64,000 bases of DNA from an uncultured bacterium. Lineage in GTDB: Bacteria > Cyanobacteriota > Vampirovibrionia > Gastranaerophilales > Gastranaerophilaceae. The stretch spans positions 1-64,000 of the forward strand of contig CACZCH010000003.1 of the NCBI GenBank assembly GCA_902779645.1, in the 5' to 3' direction. A program made the position numbers and the translations under genes. Below the pieces are notes generated by a model. The model was given only the letters and a program-made list of their open reading frames with translations, had not been told where the DNA came from and did not search any database. Every line of letters starts with the position of its first letter. Positions within the stretch are counted from its first letter, which is position 1. Shown piece after piece: positions 24,886 to 34,467 of this stretch.

Positions 24886-27666
24886 TTAATTTTTGAGTGA
24901 ATCCAAAAATTCTTTATTTGAATCAAGTGTATCTTTAGATGCAACGATTGAGTAGATTGGTTTATTAGAAAATACTTTTTGAGCAAAATCGGTTATATCT
25001 TTTTTTGTAATTTTATCGACATGGTTATATATTTTGTTTTTCAAATCCAGCCCGTAAGGTGAATTTTGACCGCTTTCAAGTGAAGATATTTTAGCATAAT
25101 TACCTTCGTTGTTGAGTAATCCTGCTTTAATTGAACGCTTTGCAACTTCTAAATCTTCATCAGTAAATTTGCCGTCAAGAAGTTCTTTTATTTGACGATT
25201 AAATCCGTTTATTGATTTTTGAACATTGTCATAGCTGTATTCGCCAATCTCTTTGTTATCGGTTGTGGTTAGGATATGCAAAGAAAGCTGTCCTTGGTCT
25301 CCTTTTGCAGAATAATCAGAGAATACGGAATAAGCAAGGTTTTCTTTTTCTCTTAAAATATCGAACAAACCTATGCTGGAAGAAGAGAGAATAGAGTTCA
25401 TAACTTCTGCGACTGCTTTTTCTTTGATGCTGTCGTCACGTTTGAATCTGAAAACTTCTGATATATCAGCTTGAGAATTATGGTTAGAAGCTGATATAAC
25501 GGCAGATTTTTTAATCTCTTTATGTATTTCAAGCTGTCGGTAATTATTCGGCTCAACCGAGAATAATCCGTTTATATTTTTCAAAATATTTTGTTTAACT
25601 TCTTTTTCGTATTTATGAGGTACGTTTGCAGAAACAAGACCACGTGAGTTTTTGAGTATATATTTATGCAATTCTTTTACATCTTCAACAGTTACCTTGT
25701 CTAAACCCTTAAGAATCTCATCACGTCTGAATATCATTGGGTTCAGAACAGAATCAACATCTTTTTGAAGCAAGCTTGATGTCATCTGGGTTCGAATCAT
25801 TCTGTCTTTGATACGCGATACAGCAGTTTTAATATTTTCAGCATTTATATTCGGATAGTATAAAAGTTCTTCTGCTTTTTCCAGCCCAAGCTTATAATTA
25901 TTTATATCTCCGCTTAAACTTACGAAAAGTCCTGTTTGACCGGCAGAAGCAGATATGTTCAAGTTGTTTTTGTCCTTGAATTCATTGAATTTATTTACAG
26001 GCATAGATGCCGTACCCATTGTATAAATCTCATTCAGAACTTCAGAAACGCCGGCTTTTTTTGAATAAGGAATATTTGTTAATAGTCTTAATCCTAAATT
26101 TATGTTATTTGATTTTGTGTTATAAAATGCAACATCATAATTATTCGGAAGTTTGTATTCGCTAATGTCTTGTGTATTAATCGGTGTTCTTACTTCTTTT
26201 CCTTTAAAGCTTGGTTCTTTTATTTTAGATGGGTGAACTACTGTAATAGCTGATTTTGAAACATCAAAATAATCTTTTATTGCATTACTTAATTCTTCAG
26301 GAGTTATAGAATCAAGAATAAGGTTATAATCTGTCATATATTCGATGTTGTTATCTAATACGGATTGACCTATACAGTCATTAACAGAGATGGAGTGCTC
26401 CAAAATAGATTCATTGTCTTGTTTAAGTCTTTGTTTGAGCCTTTCGGTTGTTTCCAAAGAAATTTGTTTTTTGCCGGAAAGGCTATCAAAAACTGCCTTT
26501 AAAACCTTTTCAGTATTGTTTTCAGAAGGAGTCATGACCATAAAATTAAATCGAGGACTATTCGGGTTTGTTGAGATTTTTTCGGTGCTGATTACAGGGT
26601 AAGAATTGAATTTCTTTAGTTTAGGTATTAAGCCTGCTTCATGAGAATTAATGTATTCTCTTGCAAGCTCGTAAAGAATTTTTCCTCTTACGTTGTTGTT
26701 TTGTGGTCCGGTAAACCCGATAACAATTTCTGCGGAGGTTGTTTTATCGGATTTAAAATCTTTTCTTACAGCAGATTTTATAGGATTAAGTTTTTCTTCA
26801 AATTTTTGTCCTTTGGAAACTTTTCTTGAGTTAAAGTTTTTTGAAACAAGTTTGATAACTTCATCAGGTTCAACATCTCCTGTTATTACAATATTTGTAT
26901 TGTCGGGCGTGTAATATTTATTGTAGTAATTTACAACATCATCTCTTGTAAGATTTTGAATATGAGAAACGCTTCCGCCCACAAGTTCGTCTGCAGGATT
27001 TTTTATATTGAACAATGTTCTTACTGTTTGATCCATTGCAATTGTTTGCGGATTGTCAAGAATCATGTTGATTTCTGAAGAAACAGGACCTTTTTCTTTG
27101 GCAATCATATCTTCCGAAAGTTTTAAATCTTCTGCCATAGCGGAAATAACTTTTATTTGAGTTTCAAGGTCTTTGTCCTCAAGCAATGGAGTTGAATTCA
27201 CATAATCTGTTACGGCATAGTTGGTGCTGGCGTTTGCCCAGCCTCCCAGTTTATCAATTTTTTTGAAAGAGTCACCTTGTTTTAATTCGATGTGTCCGTT
27301 TTCCCCATTTGTGCCGTTGAATGCCATGTGCTCCAAAAAGTGGCTGATACCCTTTATATCAGCAGTTTCATTCATAGAACCTACATTAACATAGCTTTTT
27401 ACAACTGTCGGAGAATTTTTCATCGGCACAATTGTAACTTTATAACCGTTTGCCATTTTGTATGAATGCATTTCCAATCCGTTATCCAATTTGTGAACGG
27501 CTGTTTTTTTGTATGCAATGGGGATACTTACTCCGAAATCAGGTGTAACATAGTTTAAGTCTTTTACCTCTCTTTGTGTTTTTTCAGGCAAAACAATATT
27601 CGGAGTTTGTATATTAGCTCCGTTTAAACCATAAAACGTAATATTATTTACACCTGAAACCTTCAT
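24886..27666 (-). CDS. M16-family zinc metallopeptidase, fused tandem form
   Basis: A 926-residue pitrilysin/processing-peptidase relative. The inverted zinc motif is His109-Phe-Leu-Glu112-His113 (HFLEHMAFNGT), with the distal glutamate in KEKGPVSSEI (Glu191 or Glu198). A second, catalytically silent M16 module occupies the C-terminal half (from about residue 480). There is no signal peptide. The N-terminus (MKVSGVNNITFYGLNG) carries an NxITFxG pattern found in other proteins here. No Shine-Dalgarno is visible. Its peptide substrates are unknown. It stands alone between clpP and rbfA. Confidence 0.9.
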   Translation of the reverse strand: MKVSGVNNITFYGLNGANIQTPNIVLPEKTQREVKDLNYVTPDFGVSIPIAYKKTAVHKLDNGLEMHSYKMANGYKVTIVPMKNSPTVVKSYVNVGSMNETADIKGISHFLEHMAFNGTNGENGHIELKQGDSFKKIDKLGGWANASTNYAVTDYVNSTPLLEDKDLETQIKVISAMAEDLKLSEDMIAKEKGPVSSEINMILDNPQTIAMDQTVRTLFNIKNPADELVGGSVSHIQNLTRDDVVNYYNKYYTPDNTNIVITGDVEPDEVIKLVSKNFNSRKVSKGQKFEEKLNPIKSAVRKDFKSDKTTSAEIVIGFTGPQNNNVRGKILYELAREYINSHEAGLIPKLKKFNSYPVISTEKISTNPNSPRFNFMVMTPSENNTEKVLKAVFDSLSGKKQISLETTERLKQRLKQDNESILEHSISVNDCIGQSVLDNNIEYMTDYNLILDSITPEELSNAIKDYFDVSKSAITVVHPSKIKEPSFKGKEVRTPINTQDISEYKLPNNYDVAFYNTKSNNINLGLRLLTNIPYSKKAGVSEVLNEIYTMGTASMPVNKFNEFKDKNNLNISASAGQTGLFVSLSGDINNYKLGLEKAEELLYYPNINAENIKTAVSRIKDRMIRTQMTSSLLQKDVDSVLNPMIFRRDEILKGLDKVTVEDVKELHKYILKNSRGLVSANVPHKYEKEVKQNILKNINGLFSVEPNNYRQLEIHKEIKKSAVISASNHNSQADISEVFRFKRDDSIKEKAVAEVMNSILSSSSIGLFDILREKENLAYSVFSDYSAKGDQGQLSLHILTTTDNKEIGEYSYDNVQKSINGFNRQIKELLDGKFTDEDLEVAKRSIKAGLLNNEGNYAKISSLESGQNSPYGLDLKNKIYNHVDKITKKDITDFAQKVFSNKPIYSIVASKDTLDSNKEFLDSLKN

Positions 27667-27816
27667 ATTTATATAAAAACATTTTATCCGTAGAAATTGA
27701 CTGTTTGTAAAGAAAAATTACAAAATTGCTTAAAAATTTGAATATATGCTCATACTATTAATTTGCGCTGTCTATGTTATAATGTATATATCAGATATTT
27801 ATAAGGAGAAAACGGT

Positions 27817-28167
27817 ATGACAACTTTAAGAAACGAACGCGTCAGAAAAGAACTTATGCGTGATGTGTCCGAAATTATCAGAAAAGAAATCAGAGGGCTT
27901 GAAGGGGTTGTATCCGTAGTTGATGTGGAAGTTTCTCACGACAATTCTTATGCCAAAATTATTTACAGCGTTCTCGGTTCACCTGAGCAGGTAGAAAAAG
28001 ATAAAGGAATAATGGAAAGAAATACGGGAAAAATTCGTTATGAAATAGGGAAACGAATCCGACTCAGAGTTACTCCGGAGATTAAACTTATTTGCACAGA
28101 CGCTTTAGAACAAGGTTCAAGAGTTCTTGATTTGATTAACAAAATCTCAAGCGGTGAGATTAAGTAA
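27817..28167 (+). CDS. rbfA: 30S ribosome-binding factor RbfA
   Basis: A 116-residue KH-like cold-shock protein that helps mature the 5' end of 16S rRNA. The N-terminus (RNERVRKELMRDVSEIIRKE) and C-terminus (RLRVTPEIKLICTDALEQG) are typical. AAGGAG precedes the ATG. Its stop overlaps the truB start (TAATG). No nusA or infB lies upstream here, although they often precede rbfA. A -10-like TATAAT sits at about 27776-27781. Confidence 0.94.
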   Translation: MTTLRNERVRKELMRDVSEIIRKEIRGLEGVVSVVDVEVSHDNSYAKIIYSVLGSPEQVEKDKGIMERNTGKIRYEIGKRIRLRVTPEIKLICTDALEQGSRVLDLINKISSGEIK

Positions 28168-29024
28168 TGTTTGGGTTTTTGAATGTGTATAAACCAAAAG
28201 GCAAAACATCACACGATGTTGTTGCGATTTTAAGACGGGTTGCTAAAATAAAACAAATCGGTCATACCGGTACGCTTGACCCATTTGCGGAAGGGGTTTT
28301 GCCGATTTGTATAGGTAAGGCAACAAGGCTTATTGAATATTTAAAAGATGATAAAGCATATATAGGAACGATTCAACTTGGCAAATCCACTACTACCTAT
28401 GATATTGAAGGCGAAGTGGTAAAAGAGTCGGACAAAACCGTCAGCCAAGAAGAGATTGAGCAGAGTTTAAATAAATTCAGAGGTGAAATAGAACAAATCC
28501 CTCCTGTGTATTCTGCGATAAAAGTTAATGGGAAAAAGCTTTATGAATATGCCCGCAAAGGCGAAGAAGTAAAAATAGAACCCCGCAGGGTGAATATATT
28601 AGAACTTAAGATATTAAATTATGATGAATTTAATCGCAGGCTTGAACTCTATATATCCTGTTCGAAAGGGACTTATATCCGCTCTATTGCAAATGATTTA
28701 GGTGAAGTTCTCGGAACATACGGGCATTTGATTAAGCTTGTTAGAGTGAAAGCGGGAAGTTTTGAAGTAGATGAAGCTATCAGGTTAGAAGATTTAGAAA
28801 CAAAAGAACAGGTAGAAAAAAATCTCATTTACCCCTTAGAATATTTGGATTTCCCAAAATACGAATTAACGGGAAAAGAGTTAGAAAAAGTTTCTCATGG
28901 TATGGCAATACAGCCGGCTCAAATTATACCAAACGGTATTGTTGTTTTGGTTAAAGACAAAAAACTAATTGCAATAGGTAATAACTTTGATAGCAATATA
29001 AAATGTTCAAAAGTATTTATTTAG
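28167..29024 (+). CDS. truB: tRNA pseudouridine-55 synthase TruB
   Basis: A 285-residue enzyme that isomerises U55 in the T-loop of tRNAs. Motif I is NVYKPKGKTSHDVV and the catalytic Asp is in GHTGTLDPFAEGVLPI. PPVYSAIKVNGKKLYEYARKG and the SKGTYIRSIANDLG strand follow. A PUA-like tail is present. Coupled to rbfA by a one-base overlap. It converges with the outer-membrane gene, overlapping it tail to tail by 4 nt. Confidence 0.96.
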   Translation: MFGFLNVYKPKGKTSHDVVAILRRVAKIKQIGHTGTLDPFAEGVLPICIGKATRLIEYLKDDKAYIGTIQLGKSTTTYDIEGEVVKESDKTVSQEEIEQSLNKFRGEIEQIPPVYSAIKVNGKKLYEYARKGEEVKIEPRRVNILELKILNYDEFNRRLELYISCSKGTYIRSIANDLGEVLGTYGHLIKLVRVKAGSFEVDEAIRLEDLETKEQVEKNLIYPLEYLDFPKYELTGKELEKVSHGMAIQPAQIIPNGIVVLVKDKKLIAIGNNFDSNIKCSKVFI

Positions 29025-29674
29025 AATCTTATATTTGTACCGAAATTCACTTGGGAGCGTGAGCCTGTACCGTCATCCTGCTGAATTTGAGCAGCTCCTG
29101 CATTAAAATCCATTCTGTCGTCTTTGAAAGGTTTGTATTCGACGGAGAGTTCACCTTTGTTGGAATTGTCGCCAAAGTTTTTTGAGTATTTATTTTTTAG
29201 TTTAAGCTTTTTGTTGATTTGATATTCAGGCCCGACACCAACAGTGCCTTTCATTTGTGATTCGGCTCCTTCAAAAGAATTTGTTTGATAATCCGCGCCA
29301 ACTGACATTTTATCAGTTAAATCATATTTTGTATAAAGAGTTCTTTTTTGAGAAGCATCATTTGTTTTTAGTGTTGTATCGTATTTTGTGCCGACTGTTG
29401 TTTTACCGAATTTCTTTTCTTTTTTATTAGAAAACTTTTTTTCTTGATATAGTTCGCTTGCTTCACTTCTTATATATTTCATAGGATGATATATATAATC
29501 TTCGTTATTATCATCTTCATTGTTTTTAATGTTCAGCTTATCGATATCCTGCTCAAAATTTTTATATGAATAAGTTTGCGGAGAAACAGCATCCAAATAA
29601 ACTTCATTCAAAGCTTCTTGTGCAAATACGTTTGATGCACCAAAGAATATTGCTAATAACAAAAATTTTTTCAT
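29021..29674 (-). CDS. Secreted beta-barrel-like outer-membrane protein
   Basis: A 217-residue protein with a clear signal peptide (MKKFLLLAIFFGASNVFA, cleavage probably after the Ala-Phe-Ala). The mature C-terminal two-thirds alternate polar and apolar residues in strand-sized blocks (TTVGTKYDTTLKT, MSVGADYQTN, LKNKYSKNFGD, GELSVEYKPF), and the last residue is Phe, the usual signature for insertion by the BAM machinery. This is evidence for an outer membrane. The number of strands and the ligand are unknown. Confidence 0.7.
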   Translation of the reverse strand: MKKFLLLAIFFGASNVFAQEALNEVYLDAVSPQTYSYKNFEQDIDKLNIKNNEDDNNEDYIYHPMKYIRSEASELYQEKKFSNKKEKKFGKTTVGTKYDTTLKTNDASQKRTLYTKYDLTDKMSVGADYQTNSFEGAESQMKGTVGVGPEYQINKKLKLKNKYSKNFGDNSNKGELSVEYKPFKDDRMDFNAGAAQIQQDDGTGSRSQVNFGTNIRF

Positions 29675-29747
29675 AAAAATATTATAAACTAATTTAGTAA
29701 AACAAGGTAGTTTTGTATTATACTTATGAATAATATAATGGAGAAAG

Positions 29748-30623
29748 ATGATGAGTAAAATTTATAATAACGTTTTAGAACTAATAGGAAATACTCCGCT
29801 TGTGAGATATTCGGACAATATCTGCCTTAAGCTTGAATATTATAACCCTTCTAATTCAATAAAAGACAGAGCATCTTATTCGATGATAAAGGGTGCGATG
29901 GAAAGAGGAGAGATTAATAAAGACACTGTTATTATAGAACCCACAAGCGGGAATACAGGTATCGGGCTTGCGATGTGCTGTGCCGTATTGGGACTCAGAA
30001 TAATTATTTGTATGCCTGAGAGTATGTCACTTGAACGCAGAAAATCTATATCGGCATACGGTGCTGAACTTGTTTTGACATCTAAAGAAAAAGGTATGCA
30101 AGGTGCCGTTGATAAAGCTAATGAGCTTCTCAAAGAATATCCGAACAGCTATATGCCTATGCAGTTTGCGAATCCTGATAACCCAAAAGCTCATGAACAA
30201 ACAGCTAGAGAAATTAGAGAAGCAATAGGAGAAAGAGAAGTTGTAGTTGTTGCCGGTATAGGTACAGGGGGTACTGCCTGCGGGATAAAGACATATTTGC
30301 CTGATGCTCTTGTTTATGGAGTTGAACCAAAAGAAAGTCCTTTATTTACTCAAGGAGTTGCGGGTCCGCATAAAATCCAAGGTATCGGAGCTAATTTTAA
30401 ACCTGAAATTTGCAAAGATAATAATTTAGACGGGATAATTCCGGTAAGCGGAGATGATGCAATTGAGACGGCAAAAGAGCTTGCCAGAAAACACGGAATT
30501 TTCTGCGGAATTAGTGCAGGAGCAAACCTTTTTGCTTCAAAAGAATTATCAAAAAAATACCCAGATAAATTAATTGTATCGATTGTCCCTGATAGCGGTG
30601 AAAGATATCTTTCAGTATGGTAG
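29748..30623 (+). CDS. cysK: Cysteine synthase A (O-acetylserine sulfhydrylase)
   Basis: A 291-residue PLP enzyme that makes cysteine from O-acetylserine and sulfide. The PLP lysine is in NPSNSIKDRAS, substrate loop PTSGNTGIG, phosphate-binding GTGGTACG, and the C-terminal PDSGERYLS. Slightly short for the family but with all the key motifs. Two ATG codons in a row (29748 and 29751) follow GGAG, so either may start. It lies 9 bp before cysE, the enzyme that makes its substrate. Confidence 0.95.
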   Translation: MMSKIYNNVLELIGNTPLVRYSDNICLKLEYYNPSNSIKDRASYSMIKGAMERGEINKDTVIIEPTSGNTGIGLAMCCAVLGLRIIICMPESMSLERRKSISAYGAELVLTSKEKGMQGAVDKANELLKEYPNSYMPMQFANPDNPKAHEQTAREIREAIGEREVVVVAGIGTGGTACGIKTYLPDALVYGVEPKESPLFTQGVAGPHKIQGIGANFKPEICKDNNLDGIIPVSGDDAIETAKELARKHGIFCGISAGANLFASKELSKKYPDKLIVSIVPDSGERYLSVW

Positions 30624-30632
30624 GATATAATT

Positions 30633-31277
30633 ATGTTAAAACGAGCATTAAACAAAATAAAAGAAGATATAAAAGTAATTTACGAAAAAGACCCTGCTGC
30701 TAATAATTTGGCAGAAGTGATTTTTTGTTATCCGGGGTTTCAGGCGCTTCTTTTACACAGAATTGCGCATAAACTTGCTTATTGGAAAGTTCCGTTTCTT
30801 CCGAGGTATATTTCATACTTAACAAGAATTATCACAGGGATAGAAATTCATCCGAAAGCAAGAATAGGGAACAGGTTTTTTATCGACCACGGAGAAGGTG
30901 TTGTTATAGGAGAAACGGCAATCATTGGTGATGATGTTTTAATATATCAGCAGGTGACTTTAGGCGGTACAGGCTCAGAACACGGCAAACGCCACCCCAC
31001 GATTGGTAACGGTGTAATCATAGGTGCAGGAGCAAAAGTTTTGGGTAATATCACAATCGGGGATAACGTAAGAATCGGTGCAGGTTCGGTAGTAATAGAC
31101 AATGTTCCCGATAATTGCACGGTAGTAGGTGTTCCGGGAAGAGTTGTTCAGCAAAAAATAATGAGCCACGATGGAGTTCTAATGCATAACAGAATCCCTG
31201 ACCCGATAACTTGCGAATTAAACAGATTAAAATACGAAGTTCAAGAATTAAAAGAAAAGATTACAAAACCGCAATAG
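30633..31277 (+). CDS. cysE: Serine O-acetyltransferase
   Basis: A 214-residue acetyl-CoA-dependent enzyme making O-acetylserine, the first step of cysteine synthesis. The N-terminal helical domain is short (missing part of the E. coli extension), and residues about 80-170 form a left-handed beta helix of hexapeptide repeats (IGETAIIGDDVLIYQQ, GNGVIIGAGAKVLG). The active-site region HGEGVVIGE and GGTGSEHGKRHPTIG is intact. Co-operonic with cysK. A short palindrome GAGTTATAATATAACTC after the stop (about 31332) with trailing Ts may terminate the transcript. Confidence 0.94.
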   Translation: MLKRALNKIKEDIKVIYEKDPAANNLAEVIFCYPGFQALLLHRIAHKLAYWKVPFLPRYISYLTRIITGIEIHPKARIGNRFFIDHGEGVVIGETAIIGDDVLIYQQVTLGGTGSEHGKRHPTIGNGVIIGAGAKVLGNITIGDNVRIGAGSVVIDNVPDNCTVVGVPGRVVQQKIMSHDGVLMHNRIPDPITCELNRLKYEVQELKEKITKPQ

Positions 31278-31456
31278 ACAACAAATATGCACATGTTGCA
31301 TTTTTTGATAATATATATTATAATGATAAAGTGAGTTATAATATAACTCTTATTTTTGATTGAATCTCATATATTATTTTTAATTGGTAGGAATTTTTAT
31401 TAAGATTTTATTAAATGACTAGAATGATTGAAATTATTGATTAAGAGGCTTTTATT

Positions 31457-32521
31457 ATGTATGTAAACAAGTGCATTAAATGCGGTGCTGAATTTGAAAC
31501 TAAAAACCCCAAGAGAGTGATATGTCCTAATTGCTTGTATGCTGACAAAGGCAGTGAAAGCTCTGAAGAAAAACCGTTGCAGAATTACAGTTCATACAGC
31601 TCCTATTCTGCTGAACCGCGTGAGCAAAGAAGTTACAATAGACCGCAAAATGACGGTTACAGAAATAACTACCGCGAAAACGGCGGATATCAAAGACGAG
31701 ATGATAACGGATACCAACGCCGAGATAATGGTGGATATAATAGAGATAACCGCCAAGGCGGATATAACCGTGATAACAGACAAGGCGGATACAACAGAGA
31801 TAACCGAGGCGGATATAATCAAAACAGACGTCCAGGCGGTTTCAGAAACAATTATGCTTCAGGCGGAGGCAGACCACAACAAAGACGTCCGATGCCTAGC
31901 AAAAAACCGCGTAAACAACCGAGACCATTACTTGTATCAAAGGAGCAATTAGAACAAATTGATCTTCTTTATAAAACTATGTTACCGTTACCGAACCCTG
32001 ATGCACACGAAGTAATCGGAGCAAAACTCGGTATCGAACCTCAAAAAGTTTTCTTTGGCATTAATTTGGTTCGTCAAAAGATGATGTTACCGAAGTTGCC
32101 TTTCCCGAAACGTAAATTGGCAATTTCGCCTGACCAGATGATGGCAATAAAAGCATTGTATGAACCACTTTTACCTTTGCCTCCGATTGGGTGTCACAAA
32201 ATTATTGCAGCTCAATTAAAAATGGATGAATGGAGAGTTCACGTAGGTATCAAGTTAATCCGTGCTCAAATGGGCTTAGACAGATGGAACGAAGAACGTA
32301 CAGACAAACCTGCTGATTATATGGTAGCAAAACATCCTCAAAAAGCTGAAAGGAAAGCAATGGAAGAAGCTGCAAAAAAAGCTCAGCAAGAAGCTGCTGC
32401 TGAGGCGGCTGAAGAAGCCGTAAAAGCAGAAGCTGAACCTGCAGAAGTTCAAGCAGAAGAAACTCCTGCTGAAGAAAAACCAAAAAGAGGAAGACCTAAG
32501 AAGAAAGCAGATGAAGAATAA
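31457..32521 (+). CDS. Zinc-ribbon / RGG-like protein with AT-hook-like tail, unknown function
   Basis: A 354-residue mosaic. Residues 1-28 form a zinc ribbon (CIKCGAEFETKN...CPNCLY). Residues about 55-140 are low complexity, with repeated GGYNRDNRQ and GGYQRRD units recalling RGG/YG RNA-binding tails. Residues 155-285 hold two similar modules (LYKTMLPLPNPDAHEVIGAK and LYEPLLPLPPIGCHKIIAAQ). The end is Ala/Glu-rich, then KPKRGRPKKK, an AT-hook-like core. Shine-Dalgarno AGAGG is present. It overlaps rimM by 11 nt, placing it in a ribosome and tRNA maturation operon. RNA binding is inferred. Confidence 0.8.
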   Translation: MYVNKCIKCGAEFETKNPKRVICPNCLYADKGSESSEEKPLQNYSSYSSYSAEPREQRSYNRPQNDGYRNNYRENGGYQRRDDNGYQRRDNGGYNRDNRQGGYNRDNRQGGYNRDNRGGYNQNRRPGGFRNNYASGGGRPQQRRPMPSKKPRKQPRPLLVSKEQLEQIDLLYKTMLPLPNPDAHEVIGAKLGIEPQKVFFGINLVRQKMMLPKLPFPKRKLAISPDQMMAIKALYEPLLPLPPIGCHKIIAAQLKMDEWRVHVGIKLIRAQMGLDRWNEERTDKPADYMVAKHPQKAERKAMEEAAKKAQQEAAAEAAEEAVKAEAEPAEVQAEETPAEEKPKRGRPKKKADEE

Positions 32522-33023
32522 CTTTGTATCCATAGGTAAAATTCTCAATTTTCATGGTGTTCAGGGAGAGGCTAAACTCGGTTACTCTAAAAATCGGGAA
32601 GAGTTTTTGTCGAAATTAAAAATCGTTTATGTACAATCAGGTAATGAATATTTACCTCTTGAGATAGTGCGAATAAGATTTACGCCGAAATGCGGGATTA
32701 TCAAGTTTAAAGGAATTGATTCTTTAAACGATATTTTGGAATACAAAAACAAACTTATTTTTGTTGATGAGTCAACTGCAAGAGAACATTTGGAAGACGA
32801 TGAATACTTAATAGATGAACTAGTAGGGCTTGATGTTTATGACGGGGACAAAATTGTAGGAGCTGTTGTCGGTGTTTCAAACAATGGGGCAAGCGACCTT
32901 TTATCAGTAAAAACTTTGAACAAAAATATTTCTCTAGTGCCGTTTGTTAAGGCGATTGTTTTGTCTGTCGATATTAAAAACAGAAGAATTCAGATTAATA
33001 ATATTGAGGGTTTGCTCTCATGA
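32511..33023 (+). CDS. rimM: Ribosome maturation factor RimM
   Basis: A 170-residue factor needed for maturation of the 30S head. The N-terminal barrel starts FVSIGKILNFHGVQGEAKL and a PRC-barrel C-terminal domain includes YLIDELVGLDVYDGDKIVG and LVPFVKAIVLSVDIKNRRI. Its ATG overlaps the end of the upstream zinc-ribbon gene, and its end overlaps trmD by 4 nt, so translation is coupled across three genes. Confidence 0.94.
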   Translation: MKNNFVSIGKILNFHGVQGEAKLGYSKNREEFLSKLKIVYVQSGNEYLPLEIVRIRFTPKCGIIKFKGIDSLNDILEYKNKLIFVDESTAREHLEDDEYLIDELVGLDVYDGDKIVGAVVGVSNNGASDLLSVKTLNKNISLVPFVKAIVLSVDIKNRRIQINNIEGLLS

Positions 33024-33706
33024 GGTTTGATGTTTTGACTCTTTTTCCGGAACTTATAGAATCTCACATGGATTTTAGCATTATGAAGAGAGCTTCAGAA
33101 GAGGGAATTATTGAGGTTGTGACTCATAACCCCAGAGATTACACGCTTGATAAACACAAAAAAGTTGACGATACTCCATACGGTGGTGGTGCGGGAATGG
33201 TATTGATGGCACAGCCGTATGTGGATTGTTACGAGGCGTTAAGTATAAACGAGAATAGTATTACACTTATGATGACTCCGCAGGGTGAACCTTTCACTGA
33301 TTCAACATCTAATGAGCTTGCAGGTTATAATCAAATCATTATTCTTTGCGGACATTATGAAGGATATGATGAAAGAATCCGAGAGATTATTAAACCCAGG
33401 GAAATATCAATCGGTGATTTTGTTCTTACAGGCGGAGAACTTCCTGCGTTATGCATAATAGATAGTGTTTCTAGAAAATTGGATGGGACTTTGGGGAAAA
33501 TAGAATCCGCAGAAGATGATAGCTTTTCAGATGGGCTTTTAGAGTATCCCCAATATACTAAACCAAGAGAGTTTAGAGGACTGGAAGTCCCTGAGGTTCT
33601 TTTAAATGGGAATCATAAGCTTATAGAAGAATTCCGACAGGAACAGAAGATAGTTCGAACAAAACAAAAGCGCCCTGATTTGTACGAAAAATGGAAAAAT
33701 CAATAA
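33020..33706 (+). CDS. trmD: tRNA (guanine-37-N1)-methyltransferase TrmD
   Basis: A 228-residue SPOUT enzyme that methylates G37 of tRNAs reading CNN codons, preventing +1 frameshifting. The trefoil-knot motifs are visible: PYGGGAGMVLMAQP, LCGHYEGYDERI, and ISIGDFVLTGGELPA. The end (HKLIEEFRQEQKIVRTKQKRPDLY) is standard. Overlaps rimM by 4 nt. rplS, often next in other bacteria, is absent and deoC follows. Confidence 0.96.
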   Translation: MRFDVLTLFPELIESHMDFSIMKRASEEGIIEVVTHNPRDYTLDKHKKVDDTPYGGGAGMVLMAQPYVDCYEALSINENSITLMMTPQGEPFTDSTSNELAGYNQIIILCGHYEGYDERIREIIKPREISIGDFVLTGGELPALCIIDSVSRKLDGTLGKIESAEDDSFSDGLLEYPQYTKPREFRGLEVPEVLLNGNHKLIEEFRQEQKIVRTKQKRPDLYEKWKNQ

Positions 33707-33734
33707 TAAAATGATTGTCTGATAGGAGGATTTT

Positions 33735-34397
33735 ATGGAGTTAAATAAATATATTGAGCATACATTATTAAAACAGGATGCAACACAGGAAGAAGTACAA
33801 AAACTACTTGATGAAGCAGGTAAATACAACTTTTTAGGCGTTTGTGTTAATCCTTGTAATGTTAGTTTTGCAAGGCGGTATCTAAATGATATCGGTGCAA
33901 AAGGGGTTAAAGTTGTTACTGTTATTGCTTTCCCTTTAGGTCAGTCTACGACAGAAGTTAAAATACTTGAAACAATAGATGCGATAAAAAACGGTGCAGA
34001 TGAAATTGATATGGTGATTAACGATGGGAAGCTTAAAGACGGCGACTATAACTATATTATAGATGAAATATCAAAAATTAAATCTGCATGTCAAGGACAT
34101 AGTTTAAAGGTTATAATAGAGACAGATTTGTTAACCAAAGAAGAAATCAAAACCGCTTGTGAATTATGCATAAAGGGTGGTGCGGATTTTGTAAAAACGT
34201 CAACAGGATTTGTTAAAAACGGTGTTGGTGCAAAAATCGAAGATGTAAGGTTGATGTATGAAACAGTTAAAGATGCAGGACTTCAAGTTAAGGCATCAGG
34301 CGGTATAAGAGACAAAGAAATGGCGCTTAAAATGATTGAAGCGGGAGCTGTAAGGCTTGGTACAAGCTCCGGAGTTAAAATATCAGTCTCTGATTAG
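33735..34397 (+). CDS. deoC: Deoxyribose-phosphate aldolase
   Basis: A 220-residue class I aldolase that cleaves 2-deoxyribose 5-phosphate to acetaldehyde and glyceraldehyde 3-phosphate in deoxynucleoside breakdown. Landmarks: EHTLLKQDAT, VCVNPCNV, DEIDMVINDG, the Schiff-base lysine in FVKTSTGF, and KASGGIRD. AGGAGG precedes the ATG. It follows trmD by 28 bp and is closed by a strong palindromic terminator, so it is probably the last gene of this operon. Confidence 0.95.
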   Translation: MELNKYIEHTLLKQDATQEEVQKLLDEAGKYNFLGVCVNPCNVSFARRYLNDIGAKGVKVVTVIAFPLGQSTTEVKILETIDAIKNGADEIDMVINDGKLKDGDYNYIIDEISKIKSACQGHSLKVIIETDLLTKEEIKTACELCIKGGADFVKTSTGFVKNGVGAKIEDVRLMYETVKDAGLQVKASGGIRDKEMALKMIEAGAVRLGTSSGVKISVSD

Positions 34398-34410
34398 CAG
34401 ATATAACAAC

Positions 34411-34452
34411 AGAAGGCGGAATTCCGTTAATATTAACGGAATTCCGCCTTCT
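34411..34452. terminator. Perfect 42-bp palindromic terminator after deoC
   Basis: Each 21-nt arm reads AGAAGGCGGAATTCCGTTAA plus T and then its exact complement. It lies between converging genes (deoC and the TPR-glycosyltransferase), so it can serve both. Only short T-runs follow. Confidence 0.8.
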
Positions 34453-34467
34453 TATTAGAACGTCATA

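Noticed and set aside
31700-31830. CRISPR-like short repeats in the 31457 gene
   Set aside because: The repeats are in-frame codon repeats of a low-complexity protein, with no spacer pattern and no cas genes.
31540-31952. A 137-residue frame over the RGG-like repeats
   Set aside because: It is the +1 frame of the repetitive DNA of the 31457 gene and has a repetitive Thr/Ile-rich translation. The host frame has the zinc ribbon and ribosome site.
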